A stretch of DNA of 64,000 nt from Streptomyces sp. NBC_00525 (GTDB lineage Bacteria > Actinomycetota > Actinomycetes > Streptomycetales > Streptomycetaceae): contig NZ_CP107834.1 of NCBI RefSeq assembly GCF_036346595.1, positions 4,588,001 to 4,652,000 of the forward strand. Reading direction: 5' to 3'. Position numbers and translations under genes: made by a program. This document shows, in pieces, positions 34,096-43,990 of the stretch. The stretch's first letter is position 1. Each line of letters opens with the position of its first letter. The notes beneath the pieces were generated by a model. It searched no databases. It was not told the DNA's origin and worked only from the letters and a program-made list of their open reading frames with translations.

Positions 34096-34284
34096 ATGGC
34101 AGTGCTCGCCTGGTTGTTGATTCCGCTTGTCGCCGCGCTCGGCGCCGCGATATGGGGAGGCTGGGCCGCCCGCAACCGCACGGCCGGGGACGTCACCGAA
34201 CTCGCCGGGTACGCGCGATTCCGCGAAGCGATGGAGAAGTCGCACTCCGGTTCCGAACCGGTCGAGCAGATATCCAACGTCTGA
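34096..34284 (+). CDS. Small single-span membrane protein
   Basis: 62 residues. An N-terminal hydrophobic helix (M-A-V-L-A-W-L-L-I-P-L-V-A-A-L-G-A-A-I-W) is followed by W-A-A-R-N-R and a short polar tail ending V-E-Q-I-S-N-V. A strong GTAGGGAGG ribosome site lies 6-7 bases before ATG 34096. It precedes the PDZ protease gene by 81 bases on the same strand. Small proteins of this kind occur at the same place in other streptomycetes, as far as I recall; function unknown. Confidence 0.75.
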   Translation: MAVLAWLLIPLVAALGAAIWGGWAARNRTAGDVTELAGYARFREAMEKSHSGSEPVEQISNV

Positions 34285-34365
34285 CGCGGAAACCCCCACC
34301 CGCTCCGGGCCCGTACGGACCGGCCCCGGCAGTGCACTGACAGGCTCTTCCCGTACTGTCGTTCC

Positions 34366-35454
34366 ATGCCACGCCGCACCGCGACGATGCTCGCCTCCTC
34401 GCTGATCCTGATCGCGCTGATCTTCGCAGGCTTGTTCTTCAAAGTGCCGTACTCGGAAATGTCCCCCGGCCCCACCGTGAACACCCTCGGCGACGTGGAC
34501 GGCGAGCCCGTGCTGAGCATCTCGGGGCACAAGACGTACAAGACGTCCGGCAACCTCAACATGACGACGGTCCGCGTCACCGGCGCCGACTACACCATGA
34601 ACCTCGTCGAGGCCTTCACCGGATGGCTGGGCCACGACAGCGTCGTCGTCCCGCACGACACCCTCTATCCGAATGGCAAGACGGAGGAGGAGTCGACGCA
34701 GGAGAACGCCGAGGAGTTCAGCCAGTCGCAGGAGAGCGCCAAGGTCGCGGCCCTCGACGAGCTGGGCATCCCCGTCACCTCCTACGTGGTGGTCTCCACC
34801 GTCGTCAAGGACAGCCCCGCCCAGGGCAAGCTGCACGCGGGCGACATCATCGAGGACGTGGACGGCACGAAGGTCGAGAAGCCCGAGGACGTCGCGAAGC
34901 TGGTGACCCGGCACAAGCCCGGCGAGGACGTCGTCTTCACCGTCGTCCCGGCCAAGACCGCGGCCGCGGCCGAGAAGGCCGGCAAGAAGCCCGAGGGCAC
35001 CGAGAAGATCACCGTCACCACGGCCAAGGCCCCCGAGGGCGACCGCGCGATCGTCGGCATCCAGGCGGGCACGGACCACACCTTCCCGTTCGAGATCGAC
35101 ATCAAGCTCGCCGACGTGGGCGGCCCGAGCGCGGGGCTGATGTTCTCCCTGGGCCTGATCGACAAGCTGACACCGGGGCAGCTGACCGGCGGCAAGTTCA
35201 TCGCCGGCACCGGCACCATGAACGACCAGGGCGAGGTCGGTCCGATCGGCGGCATCACCATGAAGCTGGTCGGCGCGCGCGACGCGGGCGCCCGGTACTT
35301 CCTGACCCCCGACGAGAACTGCAAGGCCGCCGCCGCGGACACCCCCGACGGGCTCACCCTGATCCGCGTCAAGACCCTCGCCGACGCCCGCGCGTCGCTG
35401 GAGAAGCTCCGCACGGGGGACACGGCCGGCCTGCCGAGCTGCTCGACCGGCTGA
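34366..35454 (+). CDS. Membrane-anchored PDZ/Lon-type serine protease (YlbL family)
   Basis: 362 residues. One N-terminal membrane helix (about 5-25), then a PDZ domain (L-H-A-G-D-I-I-E-D-V-D-G near 155), then a Lon-like C-terminal proteolytic domain. The catalytic serine is in G-P-S-A-G-L-M-F (near 257) and the lysine in G-G-I-T-M-K-L (near 302), with I-A-G-T-G-T-M between them. YlbL proteins cleave membrane or envelope regulators outside the cell membrane. The equivalent mycobacterial gene (Rv3194c) also neighbours the UPF0182 gene. ATG 34366 chosen; the ribosome site is weak. Confidence 0.9.
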   Translation: MPRRTATMLASSLILIALIFAGLFFKVPYSEMSPGPTVNTLGDVDGEPVLSISGHKTYKTSGNLNMTTVRVTGADYTMNLVEAFTGWLGHDSVVVPHDTLYPNGKTEEESTQENAEEFSQSQESAKVAALDELGIPVTSYVVVSTVVKDSPAQGKLHAGDIIEDVDGTKVEKPEDVAKLVTRHKPGEDVVFTVVPAKTAAAAEKAGKKPEGTEKITVTTAKAPEGDRAIVGIQAGTDHTFPFEIDIKLADVGGPSAGLMFSLGLIDKLTPGQLTGGKFIAGTGTMNDQGEVGPIGGITMKLVGARDAGARYFLTPDENCKAAAADTPDGLTLIRVKTLADARASLEKLRTGDTAGLPSCSTG

Positions 35455-35482
35455 CCGCGCCCCGCCGCACGGAACGGACGGG

Positions 35483-36052
35483 TCAGGACTCGAACGTGGC
35501 GGCCAGCGCCTCGGCAAGACCCGGCACCAGGCCGGACCCGGTCAGCACCTCGCTCGCCGAGTCCTTCTCCCGCAGCCGTACGGCCGACTCGCGCGCCCCG
35601 TCCCGCAGCACCGCGACCGTCATCCGCACCTCCTGCCGGTCCGGGTGCCCGGCGACCCACGCGGTGAGCCGCTTCTCGTCCAGGCCGTCCGGCACGGACG
35701 CCTCGGCGGACGGCGGCAGCATCAGCCGCTCCACGGTCATCGCGCAGCCGGCGACCGCGTCGGGCCAGGCGATCGTGGCGAGGAACTCGTCCAGCGCCGT
35801 GCCGGCGGGCAGCTCCTCCTGCTCGACCGGGGTCAGGACGGCGGCCTTGGCACCGTCGTCCTCAAGGCCGAGCTGGGCGGCGAGACCCGGCTCCTGGGCC
35901 CGCAGCCGCGCGGTGTCGACCAGGGCGAAGAGGCGGGCGGGCTGGTCCCACCCGAGGTTGGAGACGTACTCGTCGATTTCGAGCACCGCGACGGTGAGCG
36001 GGCTCGCGGCCATCGGGGGGCCGGAGGGGGAAACGTTGGACATGGAGAACAT
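35483..36052 (-). CDS. PPA1309 family protein
   Basis: 189 residues of the uncharacterised actinobacterial PPA1309 family. A-V-L-E-I-D-E-Y-V and W-D-Q-P-A-R-L-F-A-L-V near the N-terminus and M-T-V-A-V-L-R-D-G-A-R-E-S near the C-terminus are the conserved parts; no catalytic motif can be named. ATG 36052 is chosen because AAGGAGG stands at proper distance before it; a second ATG at 36043 is possible. It is convergent with the PDZ protease gene and divergent from the UPF0182 gene, a layout kept in related genomes. Confidence 0.8.
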   Translation of the reverse strand: MFSMSNVSPSGPPMAASPLTVAVLEIDEYVSNLGWDQPARLFALVDTARLRAQEPGLAAQLGLEDDGAKAAVLTPVEQEELPAGTALDEFLATIAWPDAVAGCAMTVERLMLPPSAEASVPDGLDEKRLTAWVAGHPDRQEVRMTVAVLRDGARESAVRLREKDSASEVLTGSGLVPGLAEALAATFES

Positions 36053-36168
36053 CCTGCCTCCTTCCGCCCCGGTAACGGGAACTAGGTAAAGCGTCAGTAA
36101 GTTGAAGGGATGGGCTCTACGATCGCTGGGCCCGCTCCACACGACCCGCGAACTTCGAGGTGCGCACG

Positions 36169-39100
36169 TTGGCTTTCCAGATGCCGGACCGCGGCGGAGG
36201 CCCGACCGGGCCACGGATCAGAGTCGGCCGCCCGTCCCGGCGCGCCCGAACCCTGCTCATGACACTCGGCGTCCTGGCGATTCTCGCCATGGCGTTCGTC
36301 ATGTTCGCCGGGTTCTGGACGGACTGGCTCTGGTACCGGTCGGTCGCGTATTCGTCCGTCTTCACCACCACTCTGTGGACCAAGATCGGACTGTTCCTCG
36401 TCTTCGGACTGCTGATGGCCGTGGCCGTCGGCCTGAACATCTGGCTCGCGCACCGGCTCCGGCCGCCGCTGAGCGCGATGTCGCTGGAGCAGCAGAGCCT
36501 GGACCGCTACCGGATGAGCCTCGCCCCGTACAAGAAGTGGGTGCTGCTCGCGGTCACCGCGCTCGTCGGTCTGATCGCCGGGGCGTCCGCCTCGGGCCAG
36601 TGGCGTACCTGGCTGATGTATGTGAACGGCGTGTCGTTCGGCCAGAAGGACCCCCAGTTCCACCTGGACGTGTCGTTCTACGCCTTCGACCTGCCCTGGT
36701 ACCGCTTCCTGCTGGGCTTCGGCTTCGCGGCCACGGTGCTCTCGCTGATCGCCGCCGCGCTGACCCACTACCTGTACGGCGGGCTGCGCGTCACCAGCCC
36801 CGGCGCGCGGGCCACCGGCGCGGCCACCGGCCATCTGTCGGTGCTGCTCGGTGTCTTCGTCTCGCTGAAGGCCGTGGCGTACTGGCTGGACCGCTACGGC
36901 CTGGCCGTGAAGTCCAGTGACTTCAAGGCCACGGACAACTGGACGGGCCTGCGGTACGTCGACGCCAACGCCTACCTCCCGGCGAAGACGATCCTGTTCT
37001 GCATCGCCGCGATCTGCGCCGTGCTGTTCTTCGCGACGCTGTGGCGGCGCACCTGGCAGCTGCCGGTGATCGGCTTCGGACTGATGGTCCTGTCGGCCAT
37101 CCTGATCGGCGGGCTCTACCCGGCGATCGTGCAGAAGTTCCAGGTCCAGCCGAACGAGCAGGCCAAGGAAGCCCCGTTCATCCGGAAGAACATCGAGGCC
37201 ACGCGCGACGCCTACGGCATCGACGACGCCCAGGTGTCGGACTACACGGGCAAGTCCACCGAGGACGACGGCAGCAAGCTCCGCGCGGCGGCGAATGACG
37301 CCGCGAGCTACCGGGTGATGGACCCCAACGTCGTCTCGCCGGCCTTCCAGCAGCTCCAGCAGAAGAGGAACTACTACCAGTTCCCCAAGACGCTGGACGT
37401 CGACCGCTACAAGGACGAGTCCGGCAAGGAGCAGGACACGGTCATCGGTCTGCGCGAGCTCAACATCGAGGGCATCCCCAAGCGCAACTGGATCAACGAC
37501 CACTTCACGTACACCCACGGTTACGGCGCCATCGCCGCCCGCGGGACCACGACCGGCAAGAACCCGAAGGGCTCTCCCGACTTCACCGAGTCCGGCCTGC
37601 CGACCACCGGCGACCTGGGCACGTACAAGCAGGAGATCTACTACGGCGAGAAGACCGAGCAGTACTCCATCGTCGGCGGGCCCCAGAAGGAGCTCGACTA
37701 CGAGGACGACGGCGAGAAGACCACCAGCTACAAGGGCGACAGCGGGGTCAGTCTCTCCAACGCGTTCAACCGCGCCGCCTACGCGGTCGCGTTCAACGAG
37801 CCGCAGATCCTGTACTCGGGAGCCATCGGCGAGGGTTCGCGGATTCTCTACAACCGCACGCCCAAGGAGCGCGTCGAGGCGGTGGCCCCCTGGCTCACCA
37901 TCGACGGCGACGCCTACCCGGCCGTGGTGAACAAGCGCATCCAGTGGGTGGTCGACGCCTACACCACGACCAACGGCTACCCGTACGCCTCGCGCACCAC
38001 GCTCGGTGACACCACGGCCGACTCGCTGACCACCAACCAGCGCGCCGTCGTCGCCCAGCAGAACCAGGTCAACTACATCCGGAACTCGGTGAAGGCGACC
38101 GTCGACGCGTACGACGGCACCGTCACGCTGTACGAGTGGGACACCCAGGACCCGGTCCTCAAGACCTGGCGCAAGGCGTTCCCCGGCACCGTGAAGCCGA
38201 GGGCGGACATCCCGCAGGACCTGATGGACCACCTGCGCTACCCGCAGGACCTCTTCAAGGTGCAGCGCGAGCTGCTGACCCGCTACCACGTCACGAGCCC
38301 CGCCCAGTTCTACAGCGGCAGTGACGCCTGGCAGGTCCCGGACGACCCGACCAACAAGGAGTCCGGCTCCGTCCCGCCGTACTACCTGAGCATAAAGATG
38401 CCGGGTCAGACGGCCCAGAAGTTCTCGCTGACCACGACGTTCACCCCGAAGGGGCGGCCCGACCTGGGGGCGTTCATGGCGGTGGACGCCGATGCGGCCA
38501 GCAAGGACTACGGGACGATAAGACTGCTCAGGGTCACCGGTGCGGTGAAGGGGCCCGGCCAGGTACAGAGTGAGCTCAACGGCAACGACGACGTCGCCGA
38601 GTTCGTCAGGAACCTCAAGGGCACCGACTCCGACATCGAGTACGGCAACCTGCTGACCGTTCCGCTCGAAGGGGGCTTCCTCTACATCGAGCCGGTCTAC
38701 ACGCGCGGTGGCACGCAGAACTACCCGCTGCTGCGCAAGGTCGCCGCCTCGTACGGCTCGAAGATCGTCTTCGAGAACAGTCTCGGTGAGGCGCTGAACG
38801 CCGTCTTCGGGGCCGAGGGCGCCGATACGAGCGAGCCGCCTGGCGACACCACCGAGCCGCCGGACACCACGCAGCCGCCGGCCACCGGCGACAGCGCGCT
38901 CAAGAAGGCCATCGCCGACGCGCAGAAGGCCTACACCGAGGGCGAGGCGGCCCTGAAGAAGCAGGACTGGGCGGCCTACGGCAAGGCCCAGGCCGATCTC
39001 CAGGACGCGCTGGAGCGTGCGGCGGCGGCCCAGTCCAAGGCCGCGGACGACGGCAAGAACGACGCCGGGGCCGATAAGCCGGACAGCGGTGACAAGGCCG

Positions 39101-39174
39101 ACAAGGCTGATAAGAGCAAGAAGACCGATGCGTCCGCCACATCGGACAAGTCGGGCGATACGGGCGGCGACTGA
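36169..39174 (+). CDS. UPF0182 family large membrane protein
   Basis: About 1001 residues. An N-terminal [10 protein letters not shown] stretch leads into about seven membrane segments (roughly residues 20-330), e.g. [12 protein letters not shown] large predicted outer domain follows, ending in an Ala/Lys/Asp/Gly-rich low-complexity tail. The protein matches the UPF0182 family conserved in actinobacteria (SCO5204 and Rv3193c, from memory). Its role is unknown; envelope function is likely. The TTG at 36169 is preferred because GAGG stands 8 bases before it; GTG 36160 and ATG 36181 are alternatives. Divergent from the PPA1309 gene and followed by an initiator tRNA. Confidence 0.88.
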   Translation: MAFQMPDRGGGPTGPRIRVGRPSRRARTLLMTLGVLAILAMAFVMFAGFWTDWLWYRSVAYSSVFTTTLWTKIGLFLVFGLLMAVAVGLNIWLAHRLRPPLSAMSLEQQSLDRYRMSLAPYKKWVLLAVTALVGLIAGASASGQWRTWLMYVNGVSFGQKDPQFHLDVSFYAFDLPWYRFLLGFGFAATVLSLIAAALTHYLYGGLRVTSPGARATGAATGHLSVLLGVFVSLKAVAYWLDRYGLAVKSSDFKATDNWTGLRYVDANAYLPAKTILFCIAAICAVLFFATLWRRTWQLPVIGFGLMVLSAILIGGLYPAIVQKFQVQPNEQAKEAPFIRKNIEATRDAYGIDDAQVSDYTGKSTEDDGSKLRAAANDAASYRVMDPNVVSPAFQQLQQKRNYYQFPKTLDVDRYKDESGKEQDTVIGLRELNIEGIPKRNWINDHFTYTHGYGAIAARGTTTGKNPKGSPDFTESGLPTTGDLGTYKQEIYYGEKTEQYSIVGGPQKELDYEDDGEKTTSYKGDSGVSLSNAFNRAAYAVAFNEPQILYSGAIGEGSRILYNRTPKERVEAVAPWLTIDGDAYPAVVNKRIQWVVDAYTTTNGYPYASRTTLGDTTADSLTTNQRAVVAQQNQVNYIRNSVKATVDAYDGTVTLYEWDTQDPVLKTWRKAFPGTVKPRADIPQDLMDHLRYPQDLFKVQRELLTRYHVTSPAQFYSGSDAWQVPDDPTNKESGSVPPYYLSIKMPGQTAQKFSLTTTFTPKGRPDLGAFMAVDADAASKDYGTIRLLRVTGAVKGPGQVQSELNGNDDVAEFVRNLKGTDSDIEYGNLLTVPLEGGFLYIEPVYTRGGTQNYPLLRKVAASYGSKIVFENSLGEALNAVFGAEGADTSEPPGDTTEPPDTTQPPATGDSALKKAIADAQKAYTEGEAALKKQDWAAYGKAQADLQDALERAAAAQSKAADDGKNDAGADKPDSGDKADKADKSKKTDASATSDKSGDTGGD

Positions 39175-39226
39175 GCAACCCGGTCAAGCTCCGTCCCGCG
39201 TCGTGATACGGTTGTGAACACAACGA

Positions 39227-39300
39227 CGCGGGGTGGAGCAGCTCGGTAGCTCGCTGGGCTCATAACCCAGAGGTCGCAGGTTCAAATCCTGTCCCCGCTA
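39227..39300 (+). tRNA. Initiator tRNA-Met (CAU), copy 1
   Basis: 74 bases folding as a complete cloverleaf with CAT anticodon. Initiator marks: position 1 C faces U72 (unpaired end), three consecutive G-C pairs (GGG/CCC) at the bottom of the anticodon stem, and an A11-T24 pair in the D stem. CCA is not encoded. A TACGGT -10-like element lies at 39207-39212. Copy 2 at 41737-41810 is identical. Confidence 0.95.
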
Positions 39301-39305
39301 CTGCA

Positions 39306-39347
39306 GACGAAGGCCCGGATCTCTCCAGGGAGATCCGGGCCTTCGTC
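39306..39347 (+). terminator. Terminator after initiator tRNA copy 1
   Basis: A perfect 18-base stem (39306-39323 with 39330-39347) with a 6-base loop, starting 6 bases after the tRNA. A closely similar stem follows copy 2. Confidence 0.85.
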
Positions 39348-39513
39348 GTGTCATGGGACTCTGCCGTGAACCGGGCGTGAAGTGCGGTTCACGGGGCACG
39401 AGTTGGCCACGAACGTGTTTGACTTGTCTCTCTGTGGGCATGTCGACAAAACGCCGAAGTGACCTAACTGGCCGCGCAATACCAGGTGTGCGCGGGTTGC
39501 GGGTGGTGCGACG

Positions 39514-41595
39514 ATGGTATTTATGGGGGACAGGGCAACTCTGTTGAAGACAGGGCGGTTTGCGCGGGGTCACGTCCATCCGGCGGAAAAGATGGCGGAC
39601 GAGGTGTTTGCCGCTGCCGCCGAGCAGTACAAAGACATCATCGAGAACACCGAGACTGCCGAGCCCCCGGAGAGTGTCGCGACCACCGAGACCGCCCGGA
39701 ACGCGGAGAGCCACGAGCCCGCGGAAGACTTCGAGACCGCCGACGGCGTGGAGAACGCCGATGCGGCGGCCACCGCCGAGAGCACGGACGGCGCCGACAG
39801 CACGGACGAGGCCGAGGCCCGCCACCGCCGCGCCGCCGACGCCGGGGACACCGCCTCGATGAGCGTGCTCGGCGCGCTCCTGCTGCGCCGGGGCGACCTC
39901 GCCGGCGCCGAACCCTACCTGCGCGCCGCCACCGCAGACGGCGACCGCGCCGCCGCCAACAACCTGGGCGTCCTGCTGCACCAGCGCGGCTACCCCGAGG
40001 AGGCGGCCGGCTGGTGGCGCACCGCCGCCGTCGCCGGGTCCGCCGCCGCGGCGCACGCCCTGGGCCGGCACTTCCGCGAACGCGGCGACGAACCCGCCGC
40101 CGAGTACTGGCTGCGCCAGTCCGCCGAGCAGGGCCACGCACTCGGCGCGTACGCCCTCGCCGACCTCCTGGAGCACCGCAGCGACGTCGGCGCCGAGCGC
40201 TGGCTGCGCGCCGCCGCCGAACAGGGCCACCGCGAGGCGGCCTACCGGCTGGCCCGCCTGCTGGAGCACGACGCGGCCGACACCGCCCACGACGCGTTCG
40301 GCCGCCCCGCTCCCGGCTCCCGCGGCACACAGCCGGCCGCGCCCCGCCGCACCGCCCGCAGCGCCGGCGAGGGCCCCGCACCCTCCCGTACCGGCGAGGC
40401 CGAGCAGTGGTACCGGCAGGCCGCGGCGCGCGGCCACCGGCGCGCCGCCCTGCACCTGGGCGCCATCCTCGAACGGCGCGGCGAGCTGAAGGAGGCCGGC
40501 CGCTGGTACCTCATCGCGGCCAAGGCCGGTGAGGCGCGGGCCGCCTGCGCGCTCGGCTTCCTGCTGCGCGACGCGGGCGACCGGGAGAGCGCCGCCGTGT
40601 GGTGGCTGCGCGCCGCCCAGGACGGCGACGGCAACGCGGCCAACGCCCTCGGCGCGCTGCACGCGGCCCGCGGCGAGCAGCAGACCGCCGAACGCTGGTA
40701 CCGCGCGGCGATGGACGCGGGCGACGTCAACGGCGCGTACAACCTCGGGCTGCTCTGCGCCGCCCAGGACCGCACCGCCCAGGCCGAGCAGTGGTACCGC
40801 CGCGCCGCCTACACCGGACACCGCGAGGCCGCCAACGCCCTGGCCGTGCTCCTGCTCCAGGCCGGTGACCCGGTCGGCGCCGAGCCCTGGTTCTCCAAGG
40901 CGGCCGAGGCCGGCAGCGTCGACGCCGCCTTCAACCTCGGCATCCTCTACGCCGGGCGCGACGAGGACCGCACCGCCCTGCTCTGGTACGAGCGGGCGGC
41001 GGCGGCCGGGCACACCGAGGCGGCCCTCCAGGTCGGCATGGCGCTCCTGCACCGAGGCGAGGAGCAGGAGGCCGAACGGCATCTGCGCTGCGCGGCGGGC
41101 GGCGGCAGCGCGGAGGCCGCCTTCCGGCTGGCCGGGCTGCTCGACGCGCGGCAGCCGCCGCCGGGCCCGCCCGCCCTGGGCGAACCGCTGCCGGAGAAGT
41201 CCGAGTGCGAGGAGTGGTACGAGCGGGCCGCCGAGCAGGGGCACCGCCGCGCCCAGGTCCGCGTCGGCATGCTCGCCGCCTCCCGCGGGGACATGGAGAG
41301 CGCCGGCCGCTGGTACCGGGAGGCGGCCGAGTCCGGCAGCCGCAACGGCGCGTTCAACCTCGGGCTGCTCCTGGCCCGCGAGGGCAGTGAGCGCGAGGCC
41401 GCCCTGTGGTGGACCCGCGCGGCCGCCGACGGGCACGGGCGGGCCGCGCTGCGCCTCGCGCTGCTGGCCGCCCGCCGGGGTGAGCTGGCGGAGGGGCAGC
41501 GCTGGTGTGCGCGGGCGGTCGAGCTGGGCCCGGCGGAGGTCGCCGAGCGGGCCGCGCGGCTGCGCGAGGCCCTGCACCAGGAACTGACGGCGTAA
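39514..41595 (+). CDS. Sel1/TPR repeat protein
   Basis: 693 residues. An acidic Glu/Ala/Thr-rich N-terminal 100 residues is followed by about fourteen 34-36-residue Sel1-like repeats with recurring A-E-x-W-Y/L-R-x-A-A-x-x-G-H/D and A-A-x-x-L-G-x-L-L; the repeats run to the C-terminus (short spacers near 250-290 and 545-560). Such solenoids mediate protein contacts; partner and process are unknown. ATG 39514 is used; ATG 39523 or ATG 39592 (M-A-D-E-V-F) are alternatives. The gene is flanked by two identical initiator tRNA genes. Confidence 0.85.
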   Translation: MVFMGDRATLLKTGRFARGHVHPAEKMADEVFAAAAEQYKDIIENTETAEPPESVATTETARNAESHEPAEDFETADGVENADAAATAESTDGADSTDEAEARHRRAADAGDTASMSVLGALLLRRGDLAGAEPYLRAATADGDRAAANNLGVLLHQRGYPEEAAGWWRTAAVAGSAAAAHALGRHFRERGDEPAAEYWLRQSAEQGHALGAYALADLLEHRSDVGAERWLRAAAEQGHREAAYRLARLLEHDAADTAHDAFGRPAPGSRGTQPAAPRRTARSAGEGPAPSRTGEAEQWYRQAAARGHRRAALHLGAILERRGELKEAGRWYLIAAKAGEARAACALGFLLRDAGDRESAAVWWLRAAQDGDGNAANALGALHAARGEQQTAERWYRAAMDAGDVNGAYNLGLLCAAQDRTAQAEQWYRRAAYTGHREAANALAVLLLQAGDPVGAEPWFSKAAEAGSVDAAFNLGILYAGRDEDRTALLWYERAAAAGHTEAALQVGMALLHRGEEQEAERHLRCAAGGGSAEAAFRLAGLLDARQPPPGPPALGEPLPEKSECEEWYERAAEQGHRRAQVRVGMLAASRGDMESAGRWYREAAESGSRNGAFNLGLLLAREGSEREAALWWTRAAADGHGRAALRLALLAARRGELAEGQRWCARAVELGPAEVAERAARLREALHQELTA

Positions 41596-41693
41596 GCCCC
41601 GCGAGGCCGCGCCGGGCCCTGCAGCCCCGCCGGGCGGCCCCCGTGCCCCGCCGGGCGCCCCCCGCCGCCCCCGCCACCCCTGCCGGAACGAAT

Positions 41694-41722
41694 TTGCACT
41701 GGTCCGGAGCGTGCCGTAGGGT
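41694..41722 (+). promoter_or_regulatory. Promoter of initiator tRNA copy 2
   Basis: TTGCAC at 41694-41699, 17 bases, then TAGGGT at 41717-41722: a good housekeeping-type promoter, 14 bases before the mature tRNA end. Copy 1 has a similar -10 (TACGGT) but no comparable -35, so copy 2 may be the better expressed gene. The GC-rich stretch just before (41596-41690) contains only short CCCGCCGGGCG repeats and no gene. Confidence 0.7.
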
Positions 41723-41736
41723 TGTGAACACAACGA

Positions 41737-41810
41737 CGCGGGGTGGAGCAGCTCGGTAGCTCGCTGGGCTCATAACCCAGAGGTCGCAGGTTCAAATCCT
41801 GTCCCCGCTA
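41737..41810 (+). tRNA. Initiator tRNA-Met (CAU), copy 2
   Basis: Identical to copy 1 over all 74 bases, with the same CAT anticodon, C1-U72 mismatch, GGG/CCC anticodon stem base and A11-T24 pair. The identity extends 16 bases upstream and 3 bases downstream, so a direct repeat of about 93 bases brackets the Sel1 gene. Confidence 0.95.
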
Positions 41811-41815
41811 CTGAA

Positions 41816-41855
41816 GACAGAGGCCCGGATCTTTTCGAAGATCCGGGCCTCTGTC
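41816..41855 (+). terminator. Terminator after initiator tRNA copy 2
   Basis: A perfect 18-base stem (41816-41833 with 41838-41855) closed by a stable TTCG tetraloop. It resembles the copy 1 terminator but differs in loop and end bases. Confidence 0.85.
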
Positions 41856-41924
41856 GTATGCGCGCATGCGAAAGCCGCCCCCGGCCGGAACACGAGTCCG
41901 AGGGGGCGGGACGCGCCCGCTCGG

Positions 41925-42344
41925 TCAGGCGCTCGCGGCGCAGTCCGGGCAGATGCCCCGGTACGTCAGCTCGACACCGGAGATGGTGAAGCCGAATCGC
42001 TCACCGGCCGGCAGGTCCGCCAGCGGGTCGCCCGCGGGATGGACGTCGCGGATCGCGCCGCACTGCGCGCACACCAGATGGTGGTGGGCGCGGTGCGCGT
42101 TGGGGTCGTAGCGCTTGGCGCGGCGGTCGGTCGAGACCTCGATGACCTCGCCGAGGCTCACCATCTCGCCCAGCGTGTTGTAGACGGTGGCGCGGGAGAT
42201 CTCCGGCAGCTTGGCCACCGCGCGTGCGTGGACCTCGTCGGCGGTCAGATGCACATGCTCCCCGTCGAGGACCTCGGCCACGACGCGACGCTGCGCGGTC
42301 ATGCGCCAGCCGCGTCCTCGAAGTCGTTCCAGCAGGTCACTCAT
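41925..42344 (-). CDS. catR: Fur-family peroxide-sensing repressor (CatR-like)
   Basis: 139 residues. A winged-helix N-terminus with R-M-T-A-Q-R-R-V-V and R-A-T-V-Y-N-T-L (recognition helix, near 51-58), then metal-site elements H-H-H-L-V-C-A-Q-C-G near 87-96 and C-P-D-C at the end, forming the structural zinc site. Fur-like repressor divergent from a catalase gene, the arrangement of the H2O2-sensitive CatR-CatA pair known from Streptomyces; I therefore prefer CatR over iron-sensing Fur. A TAGAAT -10 (42352-42357) ends 7 bases before the ATG at 42344, so the transcript is probably leaderless. ATG 42353 is an alternative. Confidence 0.85.
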   Translation of the reverse strand: MSDLLERLRGRGWRMTAQRRVVAEVLDGEHVHLTADEVHARAVAKLPEISRATVYNTLGEMVSLGEVIEVSTDRRAKRYDPNAHRAHHHLVCAQCGAIRDVHPAGDPLADLPAGERFGFTISGVELTYRGICPDCAASA

Positions 42345-42351
42345 GACCGAC

Positions 42352-42357
42352 ATTCTA
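42352..42357 (-). promoter_or_regulatory. -10 element of catR (leaderless)
   Basis: TAGAAT on the minus strand, 7 bases ahead of the catR ATG, predicts initiation at or next to the A of the start codon. A clear -35 is not seen. Confidence 0.5.
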
Positions 42358-42404
42358 GCAGCGCACGAGCCATGTCTTGAATGGGTGCGACTTTGGATGC
42401 CTAT

Positions 42405-42432
42405 TTGACTTGGACTTTGTCCAATGTAGGAT
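42405..42432 (+). promoter_or_regulatory. katA promoter with embedded palindromic operator
   Basis: TTGACT (42405-42410) and TAGGAT (42427-42432) are 16 bases apart. The spacer holds the perfect inverted repeat TTGGAC-TTT-GTCCAA (42410-42424), 15 bases with a central TTT. A repressor dimer bound there would cover the whole promoter. The divergent Fur-type gene is the obvious regulator. A related ACTTTGGA half-site lies at 42390-42397 nearer the catR promoter. Confidence 0.78.
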
Positions 42433-42519
42433 CGCTTGCGACGACGGCCGGTGGACAGGATGGCCGGAGCCGAGCACGGCATGAACGCATGACGTGCGGA
42501 TACGACGCAGGAGGCGCAC

Positions 42520-43971
42520 GTGACGCAGGGACCGCTCACGACGGAGGCCGGCGCACCGGTCGCGGACAACCAGAACAGCGAGACCGCCGGTGTCGGCGGA
42601 CCGGTCCTGGTGCAGGACCAGTCGCTGCTGGAGAAGCTCGCGCACTTCAACCGGGAACGCATTCCGGAGCGTGTGGTGCACGCCCGGGGTGCGGGCGCGT
42701 ACGGCACCTTCACCGTGACCCGTGACGTCTCGCAGTGGACGCGGGCGAAGTTCCTCTCCGAGGTCGGCAAGCAGACCGAAACGTTCCTGCGGTTCTCCAC
42801 CGTCGCGGGCAACCTCGGTGCGGCCGACGCCGTACGGGACCCGCGCGGCTTCGCGCTGAAGTTCTACACCGAGGACGGCAACTACGACCTCGTCGGCAAC
42901 AACACCCCGGTCTTCTTCATCCGGGACGCCATCAAGTTCCCGGACTTCATCCACACCCAGAAGCGCGACCCGTACACCGGCTCCTCGGAGGCGGACAACA
43001 TCTGGGACTTCTGGAGCCTGTCGCCCGAGTCCACCCACCAGGTGACCTGGCTCTTCGGTGACCGGGGCATCCCCGCCTCCTACCGGCACATGGACGGCTT
43101 CGGTTCGCACACCTACCAGTGGCAGAACGAGGCCGGCGAGGTCTTCTGGGTGAAATACCACTTCAAGACCGACCAGGGCATCAAGAACCTCACCGCCGAC
43201 GAGGCCGCCCGGCTGGCCGGGGTGGACCCGGACAGCCACCAGCGGGACCTGCGGGAGTCCATCGAGCGCGGCGACTTCCCGTCCTGGACCGTGCAGGTGC
43301 AGATCATGCCGGCGGCCGAGGCGGCGACGTACCGCTTCAACCCGTTCGACCTCACCAAGGTGTGGCCGCACGCGGACTACCCGCCGATCGAGATCGGCAA
43401 GCTGGAGCTCAACCGAAACCCGGAGAACATCTTCGCCGAGGTCGAGCAGTCCATCTTCAGCCCGGCGCACTTCGTGCCCGGCATCGGCCCGTCCCCCGAC
43501 AAGATGCTCCAGGGCCGCCTCTTCGCGTACGGCGACGCGCACCGCTACCGCGTCGGCATCAACGCCGACCACCTTCCGGTGAACCGCCCGCACGCCACCG
43601 AGGCGCGGACCAACAGCCGGGACGGCTACCTCTACGACGGCCGCCACAAGGGCGCGAAGAACTACGAGCCGAACAGCTTCGGCGGCCCCGCCGAGACCGG
43701 CCGTCCGCTCTGGGGAGCCGTCGACGTCACCGGCGGCACGGGCAACCACGAGACCCCGAGGCACGCCGAGGACGACGACTTCGTGCAGGCCGGGAACCTC
43801 TACCGGCTGATGACCGAGGACGAGAAGGACCGGCTGGTCGCCAATCTCTCCGGATTCATCGCGCAGGTCTCGCGCGCGGACATCGCCGAGCGCGCCATCG
43901 GCAACTTCCGCAGCGCCGACGAGGACTTCGGCAAGCGCCTGGAGGCCGCGGTGCAGGCGCTGCGCGCCTGA
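42520..43971 (+). CDS. katA: Monofunctional heme catalase KatA
   Basis: 483 residues, a small-subunit clade catalase. The distal histidine is in [10 protein letters not shown] (near 58), the distal asparagine in [11 protein letters not shown], and the proximal heme tyrosine in [12 protein letters not shown]. It breaks down H2O2 to water and oxygen in the cytoplasm. GTG 42520 follows GCAGGAGG at proper distance. The promoter contains a palindrome that the divergent Fur-type repressor is expected to bind; peroxide would relieve repression. A strong terminator follows. Confidence 0.95.
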   Translation: MTQGPLTTEAGAPVADNQNSETAGVGGPVLVQDQSLLEKLAHFNRERIPERVVHARGAGAYGTFTVTRDVSQWTRAKFLSEVGKQTETFLRFSTVAGNLGAADAVRDPRGFALKFYTEDGNYDLVGNNTPVFFIRDAIKFPDFIHTQKRDPYTGSSEADNIWDFWSLSPESTHQVTWLFGDRGIPASYRHMDGFGSHTYQWQNEAGEVFWVKYHFKTDQGIKNLTADEAARLAGVDPDSHQRDLRESIERGDFPSWTVQVQIMPAAEAATYRFNPFDLTKVWPHADYPPIEIGKLELNRNPENIFAEVEQSIFSPAHFVPGIGPSPDKMLQGRLFAYGDAHRYRVGINADHLPVNRPHATEARTNSRDGYLYDGRHKGAKNYEPNSFGGPAETGRPLWGAVDVTGGTGNHETPRHAEDDDFVQAGNLYRLMTEDEKDRLVANLSGFIAQVSRADIAERAIGNFRSADEDFGKRLEAAVQALRA

Positions 43972-43990
43972 GCGCCACCTGCCGTACACG

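Noticed and set aside
41596..41690. GC-rich repeats CCCGCCGGGCG as CRISPR-like or REP elements
   Set aside because: Only two irregular short copies; ordinary composition bias of intergenic Streptomyces DNA.
39227..41810. Integrated element bounded by tRNA attachment sites
   Set aside because: Both repeats are full tRNA genes with promoters and terminators, and the gene between is a Sel1 protein. There is no integrase, excisionase or phage-like gene.
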